DNA of 64,000 nucleotides, taken from NCBI GenBank assembly GCA_963618735.1, contig CAVEUM010000001.1:1-64000 (forward strand), given 5' to 3'. Numbering within the stretch: position 1 is the stretch's first letter; the number at the start of each line of letters is the position of its first letter. A program made the translations under genes and the position numbers. Of this stretch, positions 15,688 through 24,234 are shown piece after piece. This DNA comes from CAKUFA01 sp963618735 (GTDB lineage Bacteria; Bacillota; Clostridia; Christensenellales; Aristaeellaceae). The notes beneath the pieces are model-generated. The model did not search any database. It had not been told where the DNA came from and saw only the letters and a list, made by a program, of their open reading frames with translations.

Positions 15688-15697
15688 TGAGGACAGA

Positions 15698-16526
15698 ATG
15701 AAATACAGAATTGGCGAAATCGCAGAGTTTTTCGGTCTGACCAAGGAAGCGATCCGCTATTATGAACGGCGGGGAATTGTGCAAAGTACCCGCGATGAAG
15801 CAAGCGGTTATCGTTATTATGAGCGAGAAGAAATCACCAGGCTGAAGCAAATTCGTACCTTTGAAAGCCTTGGCTTTACCCTGGATGAAGCACAGGCCAT
15901 GGTGGTGGAAAGCTCCTTTGATGATATGGAAGAGCGGCTGCAGAAAAAGCTGCAGGAGCTGAAGAAGAGGGAAGAAACCATTGCACGTATGCAGCAGGAG
16001 CTGGAACATCAGCAAAGATGTATCGATGCATACAAGGCAGGAAAAATCGAATTGCGCATGATGCCGGAAACGTACTTCTGGCGCCGTGTACCGGATGAAG
16101 CCAGCGCAGGAACGGAAGAGGACAGAGCAAATATTTCCCGCCAGCGGAATGAAGAAAAGCAGTGGGTGAATGCCATGCCGCCTGTGGTGCTGTGCGGATT
16201 GCAATATGACAGGGAACTGCATCCGAAGAAGATTTACGGCTCGGTGCTGGATCGGGAGCGAGCAGAAAAACTGGGCCTGCCGCTGAGCTGCGCGGTGCTG
16301 TTGCCGTCAAGGCTGTGCGTATCAGGGTACGCGCAGGCAAAGCTGGAGGAAAGCCCGAATATTGATCATCTGGTGAAATGGACGCAAGAGCATGGCAAAT
16401 GCATCTGCGGCGATATTTACGCAGCCCTTCGCATGGTGTATAAGNNNNNNNNNNGTGTATAAGAATGAAAACGGCGAGCGCTGGGGTGTACATGAGTTTT
16501 ATCTGCCGGTGGAAGAGAAAGCGTGA
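15698..16526 (+). CDS. MerR-family transcriptional regulator, interrupted by an assembly gap
   Basis: The protein has an N-terminal MerR winged helix (IGEIAEFFGLTKEAIRYYER) with the two-strand wing and the second helix SLGFTLDEAQAMV. A long dimer coiled coil follows (about residues 80-115), then a C-terminal region that looks like a GyrI-type effector-binding domain. Ten N at 16445-16454 split it. The nine bases GTGTATAAG occur on both sides of the N run. Removing the Ns and one copy gives an unbroken frame, M-V-Y-K then NENGERWGVHEFYLPVEEKA and TGA at 16524. So the protein is about 269 residues and intact. It precedes a hydrolase gene that it may control. Confidence 0.88.
16445..16454. other. 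Assembly gap (10 N), probably artificial
   Basis: The gap is flanked by the same nine bases GTGTATAAG at 16436-16444 and 16455-16463. Collapsing the duplicate restores the MerR reading frame, so the true distance is probably an overlap and not missing sequence. Confidence 0.9.
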
Positions 16527-16567
16527 TGCTTCCATCCGCATGCAAATGAATGAAGAAGGGTGCGGCA

Positions 16568-17344
16568 ATGACCATTCATGAATATGGAAGGGAAAACAAA
16601 AAGGTAATCGTCATGCTTCATCCATCGGCCACGATGTGGGACTTTTTTGCCCGCGTTGTTCCGCTGCTGGAAAAGGATTATCACCTGATTATCCCCGCAA
16701 TTCCCGGGTACAATGATGAGAATCCGAAGGAAGACTTCACCAGCGTGGAGGAAATCACAGGAGATTTGGCAAAATGGCTCCTTTCCCACGGCATACAGAC
16801 AGTTGATCTGCTATATGGATGCAGCATGGGCGGAGCGCTTCTCATTCGCATGTTTGCGGACCGCAAGGTGGCCATCCGCCATGCGGTTTGCGATGGCGGC
16901 ATCACGCCCTATGAGCTGCCCTGGATTGTAACGAGATTGATTGCCGTGCGGGATTTTCTGGGCATCTCCATGGGCAAGATGATGGGAGAAAAAGCACTCA
17001 GCGTACTCGGCAAAGCCTTCTCTACGGACGGCTACACGGAGGAAGACATGAAGTATATCGTCAGGGTACTGCATCACATGAGTGCAAAAACCATCTGGCG
17101 CACCTTTGTCTCCTGCGATAATTATTCCATGCCGGAGCACATTCCGCCCTTTGATGGTACCTTCCAGTACTGGTATGGTGAGAAAGAAAAGCGCAACCGC
17201 AAGGCGGATATTCGTTATGTGCAAAAGACATTCCCTTATGCGGAATTGGTGGAGCACAAGGGCATAGGACATGCCAGCATGGCAAGCCTGTACCCGCAGG
17301 AAATGGCAGATGCCTTCCGCAGTTTGCTTCAGGATGCGCAATAA
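16568..17344 (+). CDS. Alpha/beta hydrolase
   Basis: This 258-residue alpha/beta-hydrolase fold protein has the oxyanion region MLHPSATMWDFF, the nucleophile elbow GCSMGG (Ser near residue 86), and a late His in KGIGHASMASLYP that fits the catalytic triad. No signal peptide is seen, so it is cytosolic. Substrate unknown. GAAGAAGGG before ATG 16568 is better placed than anything near the ATG at 16550. It lies 41 bases after the MerR gene and ends at a strong terminator. The two may form a regulated pair. Confidence 0.88.
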   Translation: MTIHEYGRENKKVIVMLHPSATMWDFFARVVPLLEKDYHLIIPAIPGYNDENPKEDFTSVEEITGDLAKWLLSHGIQTVDLLYGCSMGGALLIRMFADRKVAIRHAVCDGGITPYELPWIVTRLIAVRDFLGISMGKMMGEKALSVLGKAFSTDGYTEEDMKYIVRVLHHMSAKTIWRTFVSCDNYSMPEHIPPFDGTFQYWYGEKEKRNRKADIRYVQKTFPYAELVEHKGIGHASMASLYPQEMADAFRSLLQDAQ

Positions 17345-17361
17345 GGTAAACAGACCATTTT

Positions 17362-17400
17362 GGCTGATGCATCGTTGTGGTGCATCAGCCCTTTTCTTTG
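17362..17400 (+). terminator. Terminator of the MerR/hydrolase unit
   Basis: GGCTGATGCA (17362-17371) pairs with TGCATCAGCC (17381-17390), nine-base loop, followed by CTTTTCTTT. Confidence 0.9.
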
Positions 17401-17417
17401 CACAAGGCGAACGGCAT

Positions 17418-17624
17418 TCTTCCACAGGAGCTGTGGAAAACCTGTGGAAACTGTGGGAAACTTCACGACATGTTCGCATGAAAAACGCATTTTTGAAACA
17501 AATGGATTGGCCATTATGGGGAAATTGGTGGAAAAACGCTGAATTTACGCCGAAATTGCTTCCAAACAAAAGACGGAAAATCAACAGTTTCTCCACAAGG
17601 GGAACACGAAGGCGGTGTGGAAAA
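17418..17624. other. Cluster of DnaA-box-like sites in a non-coding stretch
   Basis: The gap 17345-17720 has no gene. Between its two terminators are sites like the DnaA box TTWTNCACA. TGTGGAAAA (reverse of TTTTCCACA) occurs at 17432-17440 and 17616-17624. TGTGGAAAC lies at 17443-17451 and TGTGGGAAA at 17452-17460. On the plus strand TCTTCCACA is at 17418-17426 and TTCTCCACA at 17589-17597. Three sites on one strand follow each other at 9-11 bases. The middle (17461-17590) is richer in A and T. It could be a DnaA-binding reservoir or an origin-like element; no dnaA or dnaN is near. Confidence 0.5.
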
Positions 17625-17674
17625 CTTGCATGCAAAAGCCGAAAAAAAGAAAACGCGAGGAAAGAATGGTACGG

Positions 17675-17706
17675 AAAAGGGACGTCCATCAAACGGAACG
17701 TCCCTT
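17675..17706 (-). terminator. Terminator of rarA and the long M42/lipase operon
   Basis: On the minus strand AAGGGACGT pairs with ACGTCCCTT around a 12-base loop, followed by TTTCCG. It lies 15 bases past the rarA stop. Confidence 0.75.
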
Positions 17707-17720
17707 GAGAAAAACGTTGC

Positions 17721-19037
17721 TTATTTCTTTTTCTTCCACTCTGCCCGGGTCTGGTGATTTTTCTGGATGGGCGCTTCATGTCCCATCTCAGAGGGATGAT
17801 AATAGGTCTTTCCCTTCACCTCAGGGGGCATGTATTCCTGATTGACCCAGTGACCGGGAAAGTCGTGGGGATAAAGGTATCCCTTTCCGGAGCCAATCCG
17901 CTCAGAGCCTTTGTAGTGGGTGTCTCGCAGGTGGACGGGCACGGGGCCAAAGCCACCCTTTTCCGCATCGGCCATGGCGGCATCCACAGCGGCGCTCACG
18001 GCGTTGGATTTGGGACTTTCGCACACGGCAATAATGGCCTGGGCAATGGGCAGGCGAGCCTCAGGCATGCCAACGACCGCCAGATCCTGAGCAGCGGCAG
18101 CGGCCTGCAGCATAGCGGAAGGATTCGCAAGTCCCACATCCTCGCTGGCATGGGCGATGATTCGGCGCACGATGAGTTTCGGGTCAACCCCCGCGTAAAT
18201 GAGCCGAGCGAACCAGGCCAGGGCAGCATCACTGTCCGAACCACGGAGGGATTTGCAGAAGGCGCTGAGCATGTCGTAATACAGGCTCTCATCGCAGCGG
18301 AGCATGGGCTTCTGAATGCTTTCCTCCGCCACGGCCATGGTGATGTGAATCACGCCTTCCGCGTTGGCAGGGGTGGTCAGCACGGCCAATTCAATGGCAC
18401 CCAGGGCGGAGCGCACATCGCCATCCGCAATGCGGGCAATGTGCTTCAGGGCGTCGTCATCCGCCGCAACATTTAATTCGCCGTAGCCGCGTTCTCGATC
18501 CTTCAGTGCGCTTTTCATGGCGGTGATCACATCGGTTTCGCTCAGTGGGAAGAACTGGAACACGCGGCATCGGCTGACGATGGCAGGGGTCATGGCGATC
18601 ATGGGATTTTCCGTGGTGGAGCCGATGAAGCGGATGATTCCCCGCTCGATGGCGGGAAGAATGCTGTCGCTCTGCGCCTTGTTCCAGCGGTGGCACTCAT
18701 CCAGCAACAGATAGGTGGGCTGACCGTATAGCTGTCTGCGTTCTTCTGCGGCCTTCAGCACATCACGCACATCAGCCACGCCGCTGGTAACAGCGTTGAG
18801 CTGCACAAAGGCAGCCCTGGTGGCACCGGCGATAATGGAAGCCAAGGTTGTTTTGCCGCAACCGGGCGGGCCGAAGAAAATGGAAGAAGTCAGTCGATCC
18901 GCCTCAATGGCGCGGCGAAGCAGACGCCCTTCACCCACCAGATGGCGCTGGCCGATGAATTCATCCAGCGTGCGCGGGCGCATGCGGTCTGCCAGAGGTG
19001 CATCCGAGGCAGATGCCATTTGAAAAAGGTCTGTCAT
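17721..19037 (-). CDS. rarA: RarA/MgsA replication-associated AAA+ ATPase
   Basis: RarA is a clamp-loader-like AAA+ protein that acts at stalled or gapped replication forks. The 438-residue product has RPRTLDEFIGQRHLVGEG at the start, Walker A GPPGCGKTT (near 58), Walker B LLLDECHR (DECH, where many homologues read DEIH), sensor 1 GSTTENP, the Arg-rich SRCRVF box, and the C-terminal tetramer domain with RDTHYKG and GKGYLYPHD. It starts 18 bases after the DUF1294 gene and is the last gene of a long operon. The neighbouring DnaA-box-like cluster may be a coincidence. Confidence 0.96.
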   Translation of the reverse strand: MTDLFQMASASDAPLADRMRPRTLDEFIGQRHLVGEGRLLRRAIEADRLTSSIFFGPPGCGKTTLASIIAGATRAAFVQLNAVTSGVADVRDVLKAAEERRQLYGQPTYLLLDECHRWNKAQSDSILPAIERGIIRFIGSTTENPMIAMTPAIVSRCRVFQFFPLSETDVITAMKSALKDRERGYGELNVAADDDALKHIARIADGDVRSALGAIELAVLTTPANAEGVIHITMAVAEESIQKPMLRCDESLYYDMLSAFCKSLRGSDSDAALAWFARLIYAGVDPKLIVRRIIAHASEDVGLANPSAMLQAAAAAQDLAVVGMPEARLPIAQAIIAVCESPKSNAVSAAVDAAMADAEKGGFGPVPVHLRDTHYKGSERIGSGKGYLYPHDFPGHWVNQEYMPPEVKGKTYYHPSEMGHEAPIQKNHQTRAEWKKKK

Positions 19038-19055
19038 GGTTTCCTCCTGCGAATT

Positions 19056-19328
19056 TTACGCGGCAAAAGCCACGTACAAGAGAATGGCAATCTGCAAAAG
19101 TGCCATCACAGGCAGGGGATAGCGGAAGTACCAGTGCTTCGTTTTGTGATGGAAAATCATCATCCCCAGAAATCCGCCAATACCGCCGAAGCAGGCAGAG
19201 GTCAAAAGCAGGGTACGTTCCCGAATACGCCACTGGTTTTTTCGGGCGCGCTGCTTGTCAATGTACATCAGTATGAAGGCTATCAGGCTCATGACGGCCA
19301 TCAAGATAGAGAGAATTGTCAGTAACAT
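19056..19328 (-). CDS. DUF1294 membrane protein
   Basis: This 90-residue protein has an N-terminal membrane helix (LLTILSILMAVMSLIAFILMYIDK, quoted in part), the DUF1294 core DKQRARKNQWRIRERTLL, a glycine helix GGIGGFLGMMIFHHKTKHWYF, and a last helix. DUF1294 proteins are small membrane proteins of unknown role. AAGGAGG precedes ATG 19328. The start lies inside the end of the lipase reading frame, a 71-base overlap in another frame. Confidence 0.9.
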   Translation of the reverse strand: MLLTILSILMAVMSLIAFILMYIDKQRARKNQWRIRERTLLLTSACFGGIGGFLGMMIFHHKTKHWYFRYPLPVMALLQIAILLYVAFAA

Positions 19329-20970
19329 CGTCCATCCTCCTTGATGATTGTTGATCGTCCGTGGGTAACACCCGCTGCGCATGCTCGGACAGGCTTGGGC
19401 GGCGAGCGGCGATAGAAGTGCGGCGCTGGCTGGAGTAGCTCCTGGTGGAGCGGTTCTTCCGAATGGCAAGCGCCTTGTGGCGGTTATGCAGCGGCGCCAT
19501 GGTGCGTCCTGCAGAGGTTCTGCTCAGCTCGGAAGGGCTCATAATCAGCGGCGGGCGGCCGGAACGCCACACCATAGGCTTCAACTGGTCGGTACCGAAA
19601 AGGGTAATGTAAGGGTAGGAACCCATCAGCGCGCCCGAACGGCGAACGCAGGTGTGAGGGTACAGCATCAATTCCATCAGGGCGTTGTTGAAGGGTTTCA
19701 GGCCAATGGTGGAAATGGTGGTGACAATCTTTTCTTCCATCACGGAGACGCTGAGTTCATCTATATCGTGCCCTGTGATGGATTGATAGGCGCTGGCCAA
19801 ATGACGGCACAGGAAGCGCAGCACAGCGTCCAATCGGCCATCCGCGGCCACCAGCATTTTCTGCAGGGCAGCATGTTTGCCGGCAATGCCCCGCAAGATG
19901 GTGAGAATATCCTGCGGAGAAAGTTGAGACAGCGCTCGGAAATAGGAGATGCTTGTTTCGATGCAGCCCGCGGTATCCGTCATGTGAACGAGCATGGGAC
20001 GAACCGCCATGCGGTTGTGCACGCTGGCCTCATCACGGGGCCAGGGATAGCACTGGCGGCGAATATCTTCCCCGGCAAAGTAGATGAGCAGCATGCCAAG
20101 ATGCACTTCTGATCCCATGCGGGGTATAAGGTCATCACTGTTGACCACGGAATACAGGGGATAAGCAGCAGGATCCTTAATGGCAGGACCAATCGCCACC
20201 GAAGGCGGAGCAAAGCCGTAGCCGACGATATTGCGAGGAAGCACCCCGTCGTGCTTCATTTTGTGGTGGCAGTATACCTGCATAATGGCGGCACCCTGGC
20301 TGTGTCCCACCAGCCAGAGCACAAAGCGGCTGTCTTCCTGCTGTGCCTCCTGCAGAATTTGCTTCAGCGTCAGGTTTTCCATGCCAAGCTCTTTGGCGGT
20401 TTGCGGGAAGGCGATGGACGCTTCATTGTCTTCAAACTGCCGAGTCAGCTGGAGAAAGCCCTTGTGCATGCCGTCCTCGCTGACCATGCGGAAATTGGAG
20501 AACCAGTCATACAGCCGTGCGCCTGTGCCCATGAAGCTGATGGCGACGATATACCGTCCATCTTCCGTGGGGTGGCACATGACCAGCCCTTTGCCCGTAT
20601 CGCTTTTCTCGATTTGGCGCAGGGCGCCCACCATTTGTCCCAAGGGGCTCTTTTGCTGAATGCGGGAGCGTACGCGGTACATTTTCCACGCGGAGGAAAG
20701 CCGAGAAAAAGGCTTATTGTCCGCAGGCTCCACGCCGCTGGTCAGGTCGCCGTCTACCTGAATGGTGATGTCCTGCCAGCCAGCGTTGATCCATGGATCA
20801 ACGTTCATGGCATAGGTGTTTGCGGCTAGTTCCACACTGAGCCGCATCGCTTCAATGGACAAGGGCGGACGCTCTTTCCCGAAGGGGTCTTTGACCCAGG
20901 GCAGGGTGAAGGGCGACGTATCGCCCAGATTGATATGAGTCTCCTCACCGAGAATCGGTTTTTCCTCCAT
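19258..20970 (-). CDS. Lipase (class 3)-like protein with Arg/Ser-rich tail
   Basis: This 570-residue cytosolic alpha/beta hydrolase related to class 3 lipases has the nucleophile elbow VGHSQGAA in the middle, preceded by FMGTGARLYDWFSNF. After it come NSDDLIPRMG (catalytic Asp candidate) and a His-containing stretch EASVHNRMAVRP. The substrate is unknown and no signal peptide is seen. The last 100 residues are Arg/Ser-rich and low in complexity, and the final 23 codons overlap the DUF1294 gene, so the true end may be earlier or the tail lineage-specific. ATG 20970 is 29 bases after the previous gene; its ribosome site is weak. Confidence 0.8.
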   Translation of the reverse strand: MEEKPILGEETHINLGDTSPFTLPWVKDPFGKERPPLSIEAMRLSVELAANTYAMNVDPWINAGWQDITIQVDGDLTSGVEPADNKPFSRLSSAWKMYRVRSRIQQKSPLGQMVGALRQIEKSDTGKGLVMCHPTEDGRYIVAISFMGTGARLYDWFSNFRMVSEDGMHKGFLQLTRQFEDNEASIAFPQTAKELGMENLTLKQILQEAQQEDSRFVLWLVGHSQGAAIMQVYCHHKMKHDGVLPRNIVGYGFAPPSVAIGPAIKDPAAYPLYSVVNSDDLIPRMGSEVHLGMLLIYFAGEDIRRQCYPWPRDEASVHNRMAVRPMLVHMTDTAGCIETSISYFRALSQLSPQDILTILRGIAGKHAALQKMLVAADGRLDAVLRFLCRHLASAYQSITGHDIDELSVSVMEEKIVTTISTIGLKPFNNALMELMLYPHTCVRRSGALMGSYPYITLFGTDQLKPMVWRSGRPPLIMSPSELSRTSAGRTMAPLHNRHKALAIRKNRSTRSYSSQRRTSIAARRPSLSEHAQRVLPTDDQQSSRRMDDVTDNSLYLDGRHEPDSLHTDVH

Positions 20971-20999
20971 GATTGTGCCACACTCCGTTGCTGGAAAAA

Positions 21000-21218
21000 T
21001 CAGCCTTCTCCCTCGTCTCCCTTGCGGAAGTCGGCTGAAAGAATTTGATCGATGGTCAGCGTCAGGTTTCTTTTGGGACGCTGGGCCTGAACTGTAACCT
21101 GCTTGCCATCCCAGGCAAGCACCTTGACATTGGACTGACACATTCCGCCGCCGGCGTCCTGCCAGATCAGGCGAATAAAACGGTCATGCTCCATGGAATA
21201 GACAAAGAAACGTTCCAC
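21000..21218 (-). CDS. Small protein of unknown function
   Basis: This 72-residue protein starts at GTG 21218 with CGGAGGG just upstream, one base after the stop of the membrane protein gene, so translation is coupled. It is a compact, mostly beta sequence (RFFVYSMEHDRFIRLIW, then VKVLAWDGKQVTVQAQRPKRNLTLTI in outline) with an acidic tail. I do not recognise it. It could be a small regulatory or accessory domain for the flanking genes. Confidence 0.7.
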   Translation of the reverse strand: MERFFVYSMEHDRFIRLIWQDAGGGMCQSNVKVLAWDGKQVTVQAQRPKRNLTLTIDQILSADFRKGDEGEG

Positions 21219-21219
21219 G

Positions 21220-23196
21220 TTAGCCCTCCGGAACCTTCCAGATGGTGGCCTCAGCGTTACTGAAAACCACCTCGTACATTTCGTTCAGTGCGGCCTCATC
21301 CACATCGTAGGAACTGCGCTCATAGCTGCTGACGTAGATATAGTCCACATCATACTTGGTCAGAATATCGGTGTTGTTGGCAGGATCGATGTAGAAGGCC
21401 GCAATGTCTGCCTGGCGATCGTACACGTTGAAGCCATGCCAATACAGCCACAGCGTGCCGCCGCCGCAGGGGACGGTTCGGCCGGCGATGGCGCACACGG
21501 GATTCAGATGCTGGGTGCCGGTCATCACGACGCAATGTTCTTCCGTGTTATCACGGATGTATTCTCCTGCTTCCACTGCCCCTGCGGAAAAGGCCTGATA
21601 ATCGCTGACACACTCCCGCCACAGGGTCAATGTCGCGGAGAGAAAAACCATCACCGCGGCAAATGCTGCCATCACGGGACGGGCACGGAAGCCCTTCAGC
21701 TTGCGCCAGAGCTGCGATAGCCAATCGGCAACAATCATGCAGCAGAGCAGCCATGCCAGGTACAGCAGCTTGTTGTTATCGTAGACATTGGGCTGGAAGC
21801 GAACGAGCTCCGCTGCCAGAATGATGGGCAAGGCGCCTGCAAACAGGCGGCGCTTGTGGGGGTCTTTGTCGAAAAGGGCGAAAATGAGTGCCAGCACAGG
21901 AAGGCCGATGTTCTTCACATAGAACCACAGGTAGAAGTCCCGCATGCCCGTGCTGTCAGGATTGTTCACCCAGTTGAAGTGGAAGGTGATGAAGCTGTTG
22001 CCCGCGTCCTCCGCATCTGCCGCCTGAAAGGTTTGGGTGAAGGTGAAGCAGATGAGCTGAGGGAGCGCCAGCACCGCAGCAATGGCGGCATAGCGCAGAT
22101 ACCGCAGGAAGATTTTCTTCCGCTCCTTATCGTGCACCAGGTCATAGACCATCATGCCGAAGGAACAAAGCGCCAGCGCCAGAAACGAGTGGGTGTGAAT
22201 CAGCGGCAGGGCGCCTGCCCACACGCCCAGCAGAATCTCACCGCGGAGATTTCCCTTCGCTTCCCGCTTCACAGGGTCAAAGCACTGATACAGCAGATAG
22301 AAGCAGGGGATCACCATGCACCAGCCGCCCAGCAGGGTGCGCTGGGGAACCATCAGGTCGGCAATAACGTTGGACCAGCGGAGATTGTTGGGATCAGGCT
22401 GGTTGGTGGGCGTTTTGTAATAGCCGGTCAGAATATTCTTCAGCCGTGACAGAATCGTCAGCGAACCATCAGCCTCGTAGCCTGCCGCCTGGTCGAAGTC
22501 ATACAGGAACCCAAGTCCGCCGTTGAGGAAGAACAGCAGCGTCGCCAGCACAACGGTTTTCTGCCCAAGGGTCATGCTCCGTGCGAGGATCATCACGCCC
22601 ATGAAGCAAAGTCCCATCATGATGGAGGCAGGAATGGCCGTTGCCGCCTGCAGGCTCCATCCCATGAGGTAGAAACTGGTGGACAGGCTGTCCGCCAGGA
22701 AAGGGTAGGAAAGCTGATGACCGGGGAAAATACTGTAATCCGGTGGGAAGGATGCATTCTTCAGGCTGGTGATGAAGCTCAGGTGCATGGGGAGATCGCC
22801 ATACGTGCTTTGCCCCACATGCCAGCTGCCGTCCTCTGCCACGCGCATCACATGGGTGTATTGCAGATAGGCACCCAGGATGGTCAGCGGCAAAGCTACC
22901 AGCAACAGCTGTTTCAGCAGGTGACTTTCTGCCTGATTCCATTGCATGGCAGGGCGGCGATCACGCAGAAAGTACGTTGCAGCCGTGAGAACGCCCAGCG
23001 CGCCCAACGCCGCCCAGTGCGCCTCCATGGAAAACTTCAGCCCAAAGGCGAACAGCACCGGCAGCCACATCATCTCCAGCAGACCAAAGCTCATGCCGAG
23101 CCAGATGCGGGTCAGAGGGCTTTGGCGGGGTAAAAGCCAGTGGATGGACATCACGCCGCATGCCAGAAAGCAAAGCAGATAGGCCAAAGCAGCCAT
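21220..23196 (-). CDS. Large polytopic membrane protein, GT-C-like
   Basis: This 658-residue protein has about 12 membrane helices and a soluble C-terminal domain of about 120 residues. The first large outer loop contains STYGDLPMHLSFITSL and PDYSIFPGHQLSYPFLAD, where Asp and His residues sit as in GT-C glycosyltransferases that use polyprenyl-phosphate sugars. The C-terminal part has GTQHLNPVCAIAGR and YDRQADIAAFY. The GT-C assignment is by layout only. It is the fourth gene of the operon after three M42 peptidases, 33 bases downstream of the last. Confidence 0.75.
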   Translation of the reverse strand: MAALAYLLCFLACGVMSIHWLLPRQSPLTRIWLGMSFGLLEMMWLPVLFAFGLKFSMEAHWAALGALGVLTAATYFLRDRRPAMQWNQAESHLLKQLLLVALPLTILGAYLQYTHVMRVAEDGSWHVGQSTYGDLPMHLSFITSLKNASFPPDYSIFPGHQLSYPFLADSLSTSFYLMGWSLQAATAIPASIMMGLCFMGVMILARSMTLGQKTVVLATLLFFLNGGLGFLYDFDQAAGYEADGSLTILSRLKNILTGYYKTPTNQPDPNNLRWSNVIADLMVPQRTLLGGWCMVIPCFYLLYQCFDPVKREAKGNLRGEILLGVWAGALPLIHTHSFLALALCSFGMMVYDLVHDKERKKIFLRYLRYAAIAAVLALPQLICFTFTQTFQAADAEDAGNSFITFHFNWVNNPDSTGMRDFYLWFYVKNIGLPVLALIFALFDKDPHKRRLFAGALPIILAAELVRFQPNVYDNNKLLYLAWLLCCMIVADWLSQLWRKLKGFRARPVMAAFAAVMVFLSATLTLWRECVSDYQAFSAGAVEAGEYIRDNTEEHCVVMTGTQHLNPVCAIAGRTVPCGGGTLWLYWHGFNVYDRQADIAAFYIDPANNTDILTKYDVDYIYVSSYERSSYDVDEAALNEMYEVVFSNAEATIWKVPEG

Positions 23197-23229
23197 GGAG
23201 TCACCTCCTGAAAAGATATTCTTTGCGTC

Positions 23230-24213
23230 TTATTGCAGATAGGCCAGCATGACCTGCAGGCCTGCTTCCATGTCCCTCAGGTCAATGACCTCACAGGCGG
23301 AGTGTACATTGCGGCAGGGGATGGACAGGGTGCATACGGGAATGCCGCCGCGGCTCAGCTGCATGGCAGAGGCATCCGTTCCGCCATAGGGAAGCACCTC
23401 GCGCTGGGTCTTTACGCCAGCCTTTTCGCCGCACTGGAGCAGCTCATCCCGCAGGGCAGGGTTGGAAATGCTGGCACGATCCATCACCTTCACCGCAATG
23501 CCATCGCCCAGGCGTACGGCGGGAAGCTTCGTTTCAGGGGTGTCACCATTTCCGGTAACATCAATGGCAATGCCAATATCGGGTTCCTTGGCAAAGGAGG
23601 CAGTCTGTGCACCGCGGCAGCCCACTTCTTCCTGCACGGAGAACACGGCAATCACGGTGTCTTTGGTTTCAGGAAGGGTCTGCAGCAGCCGAATCAGCAA
23701 GGCGCAGGCACAGCGGTCGTCCATTGCGGGGGAAGCAACACGGTGCTCACCAAGACGCACCACATTGGGGGCAAAGACGGCCATATCACCCAGGTGAACA
23801 CGGCTCATGGCCTCTTCCTTGCTCTCGGCGCCGATGTCTACAAACAGGTTGTTCATGGTGGGAACATCCTTGACGGGTTCCAGTGCCAGCACGCCTTCTA
23901 CGCCGTTCTCGAATACCACGTGACGCACATTGCCGCAGGAAGACGCACTGAGCCCGCCCACGTTGGTGACCCGCAGGAAGCCTTCCTTTTCGTAGCCCGT
24001 GACCACAAAGCCGATGTGATCCATATGGGCGCTGAACATGATCTTGCGGGGGTTCTCTCCCTTGCCGAGCTTGGTGGCGATGAGATTCCCCATGGCGTCG
24101 CTTTCGATGGTATCGACATAGCCTTCGATTTCGGCACGAATCACATTGGCCACAGGGGTTTCGCGGCCGGAAGGGCCAATCGGTGCAAGCACCTTCTTCA
24201 ATAAGTCAAACAT
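23230..24213 (-). CDS. M42-family metallo-aminopeptidase (third of three)
   Basis: M42 peptidases (TET aminopeptidase or endoglucanase M family) are cytosolic, make 12-subunit tetrahedra and remove N-terminal residues from short peptides. The 327-residue protein has metal ligands in SAHMDHIGF, MDDRCAC, QEEVGCRG (catalytic Glu 195 and ligand Glu 196), a later Asp in IDVTGNGD, and the final His in PCRNVHSACEV. All are present, so it should be active. AAAGGAG supports ATG 24213. It is one of three tandem paralogues sharing about one third of their sequence by eye. Confidence 0.93.
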   Translation of the reverse strand: MFDLLKKVLAPIGPSGRETPVANVIRAEIEGYVDTIESDAMGNLIATKLGKGENPRKIMFSAHMDHIGFVVTGYEKEGFLRVTNVGGLSASSCGNVRHVVFENGVEGVLALEPVKDVPTMNNLFVDIGAESKEEAMSRVHLGDMAVFAPNVVRLGEHRVASPAMDDRCACALLIRLLQTLPETKDTVIAVFSVQEEVGCRGAQTASFAKEPDIGIAIDVTGNGDTPETKLPAVRLGDGIAVKVMDRASISNPALRDELLQCGEKAGVKTQREVLPYGGTDASAMQLSRGGIPVCTLSIPCRNVHSACEVIDLRDMEAGLQVMLAYLQ

Positions 24214-24234
24214 TGCTTTATCTCCTTTGTATGA

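Noticed and set aside
17271..17708. Plus-strand open frame over the DnaA-box region
   Set aside because: It overlaps the end of the hydrolase gene and two terminators, has a Lys/Arg-rich composition and no ribosome site.
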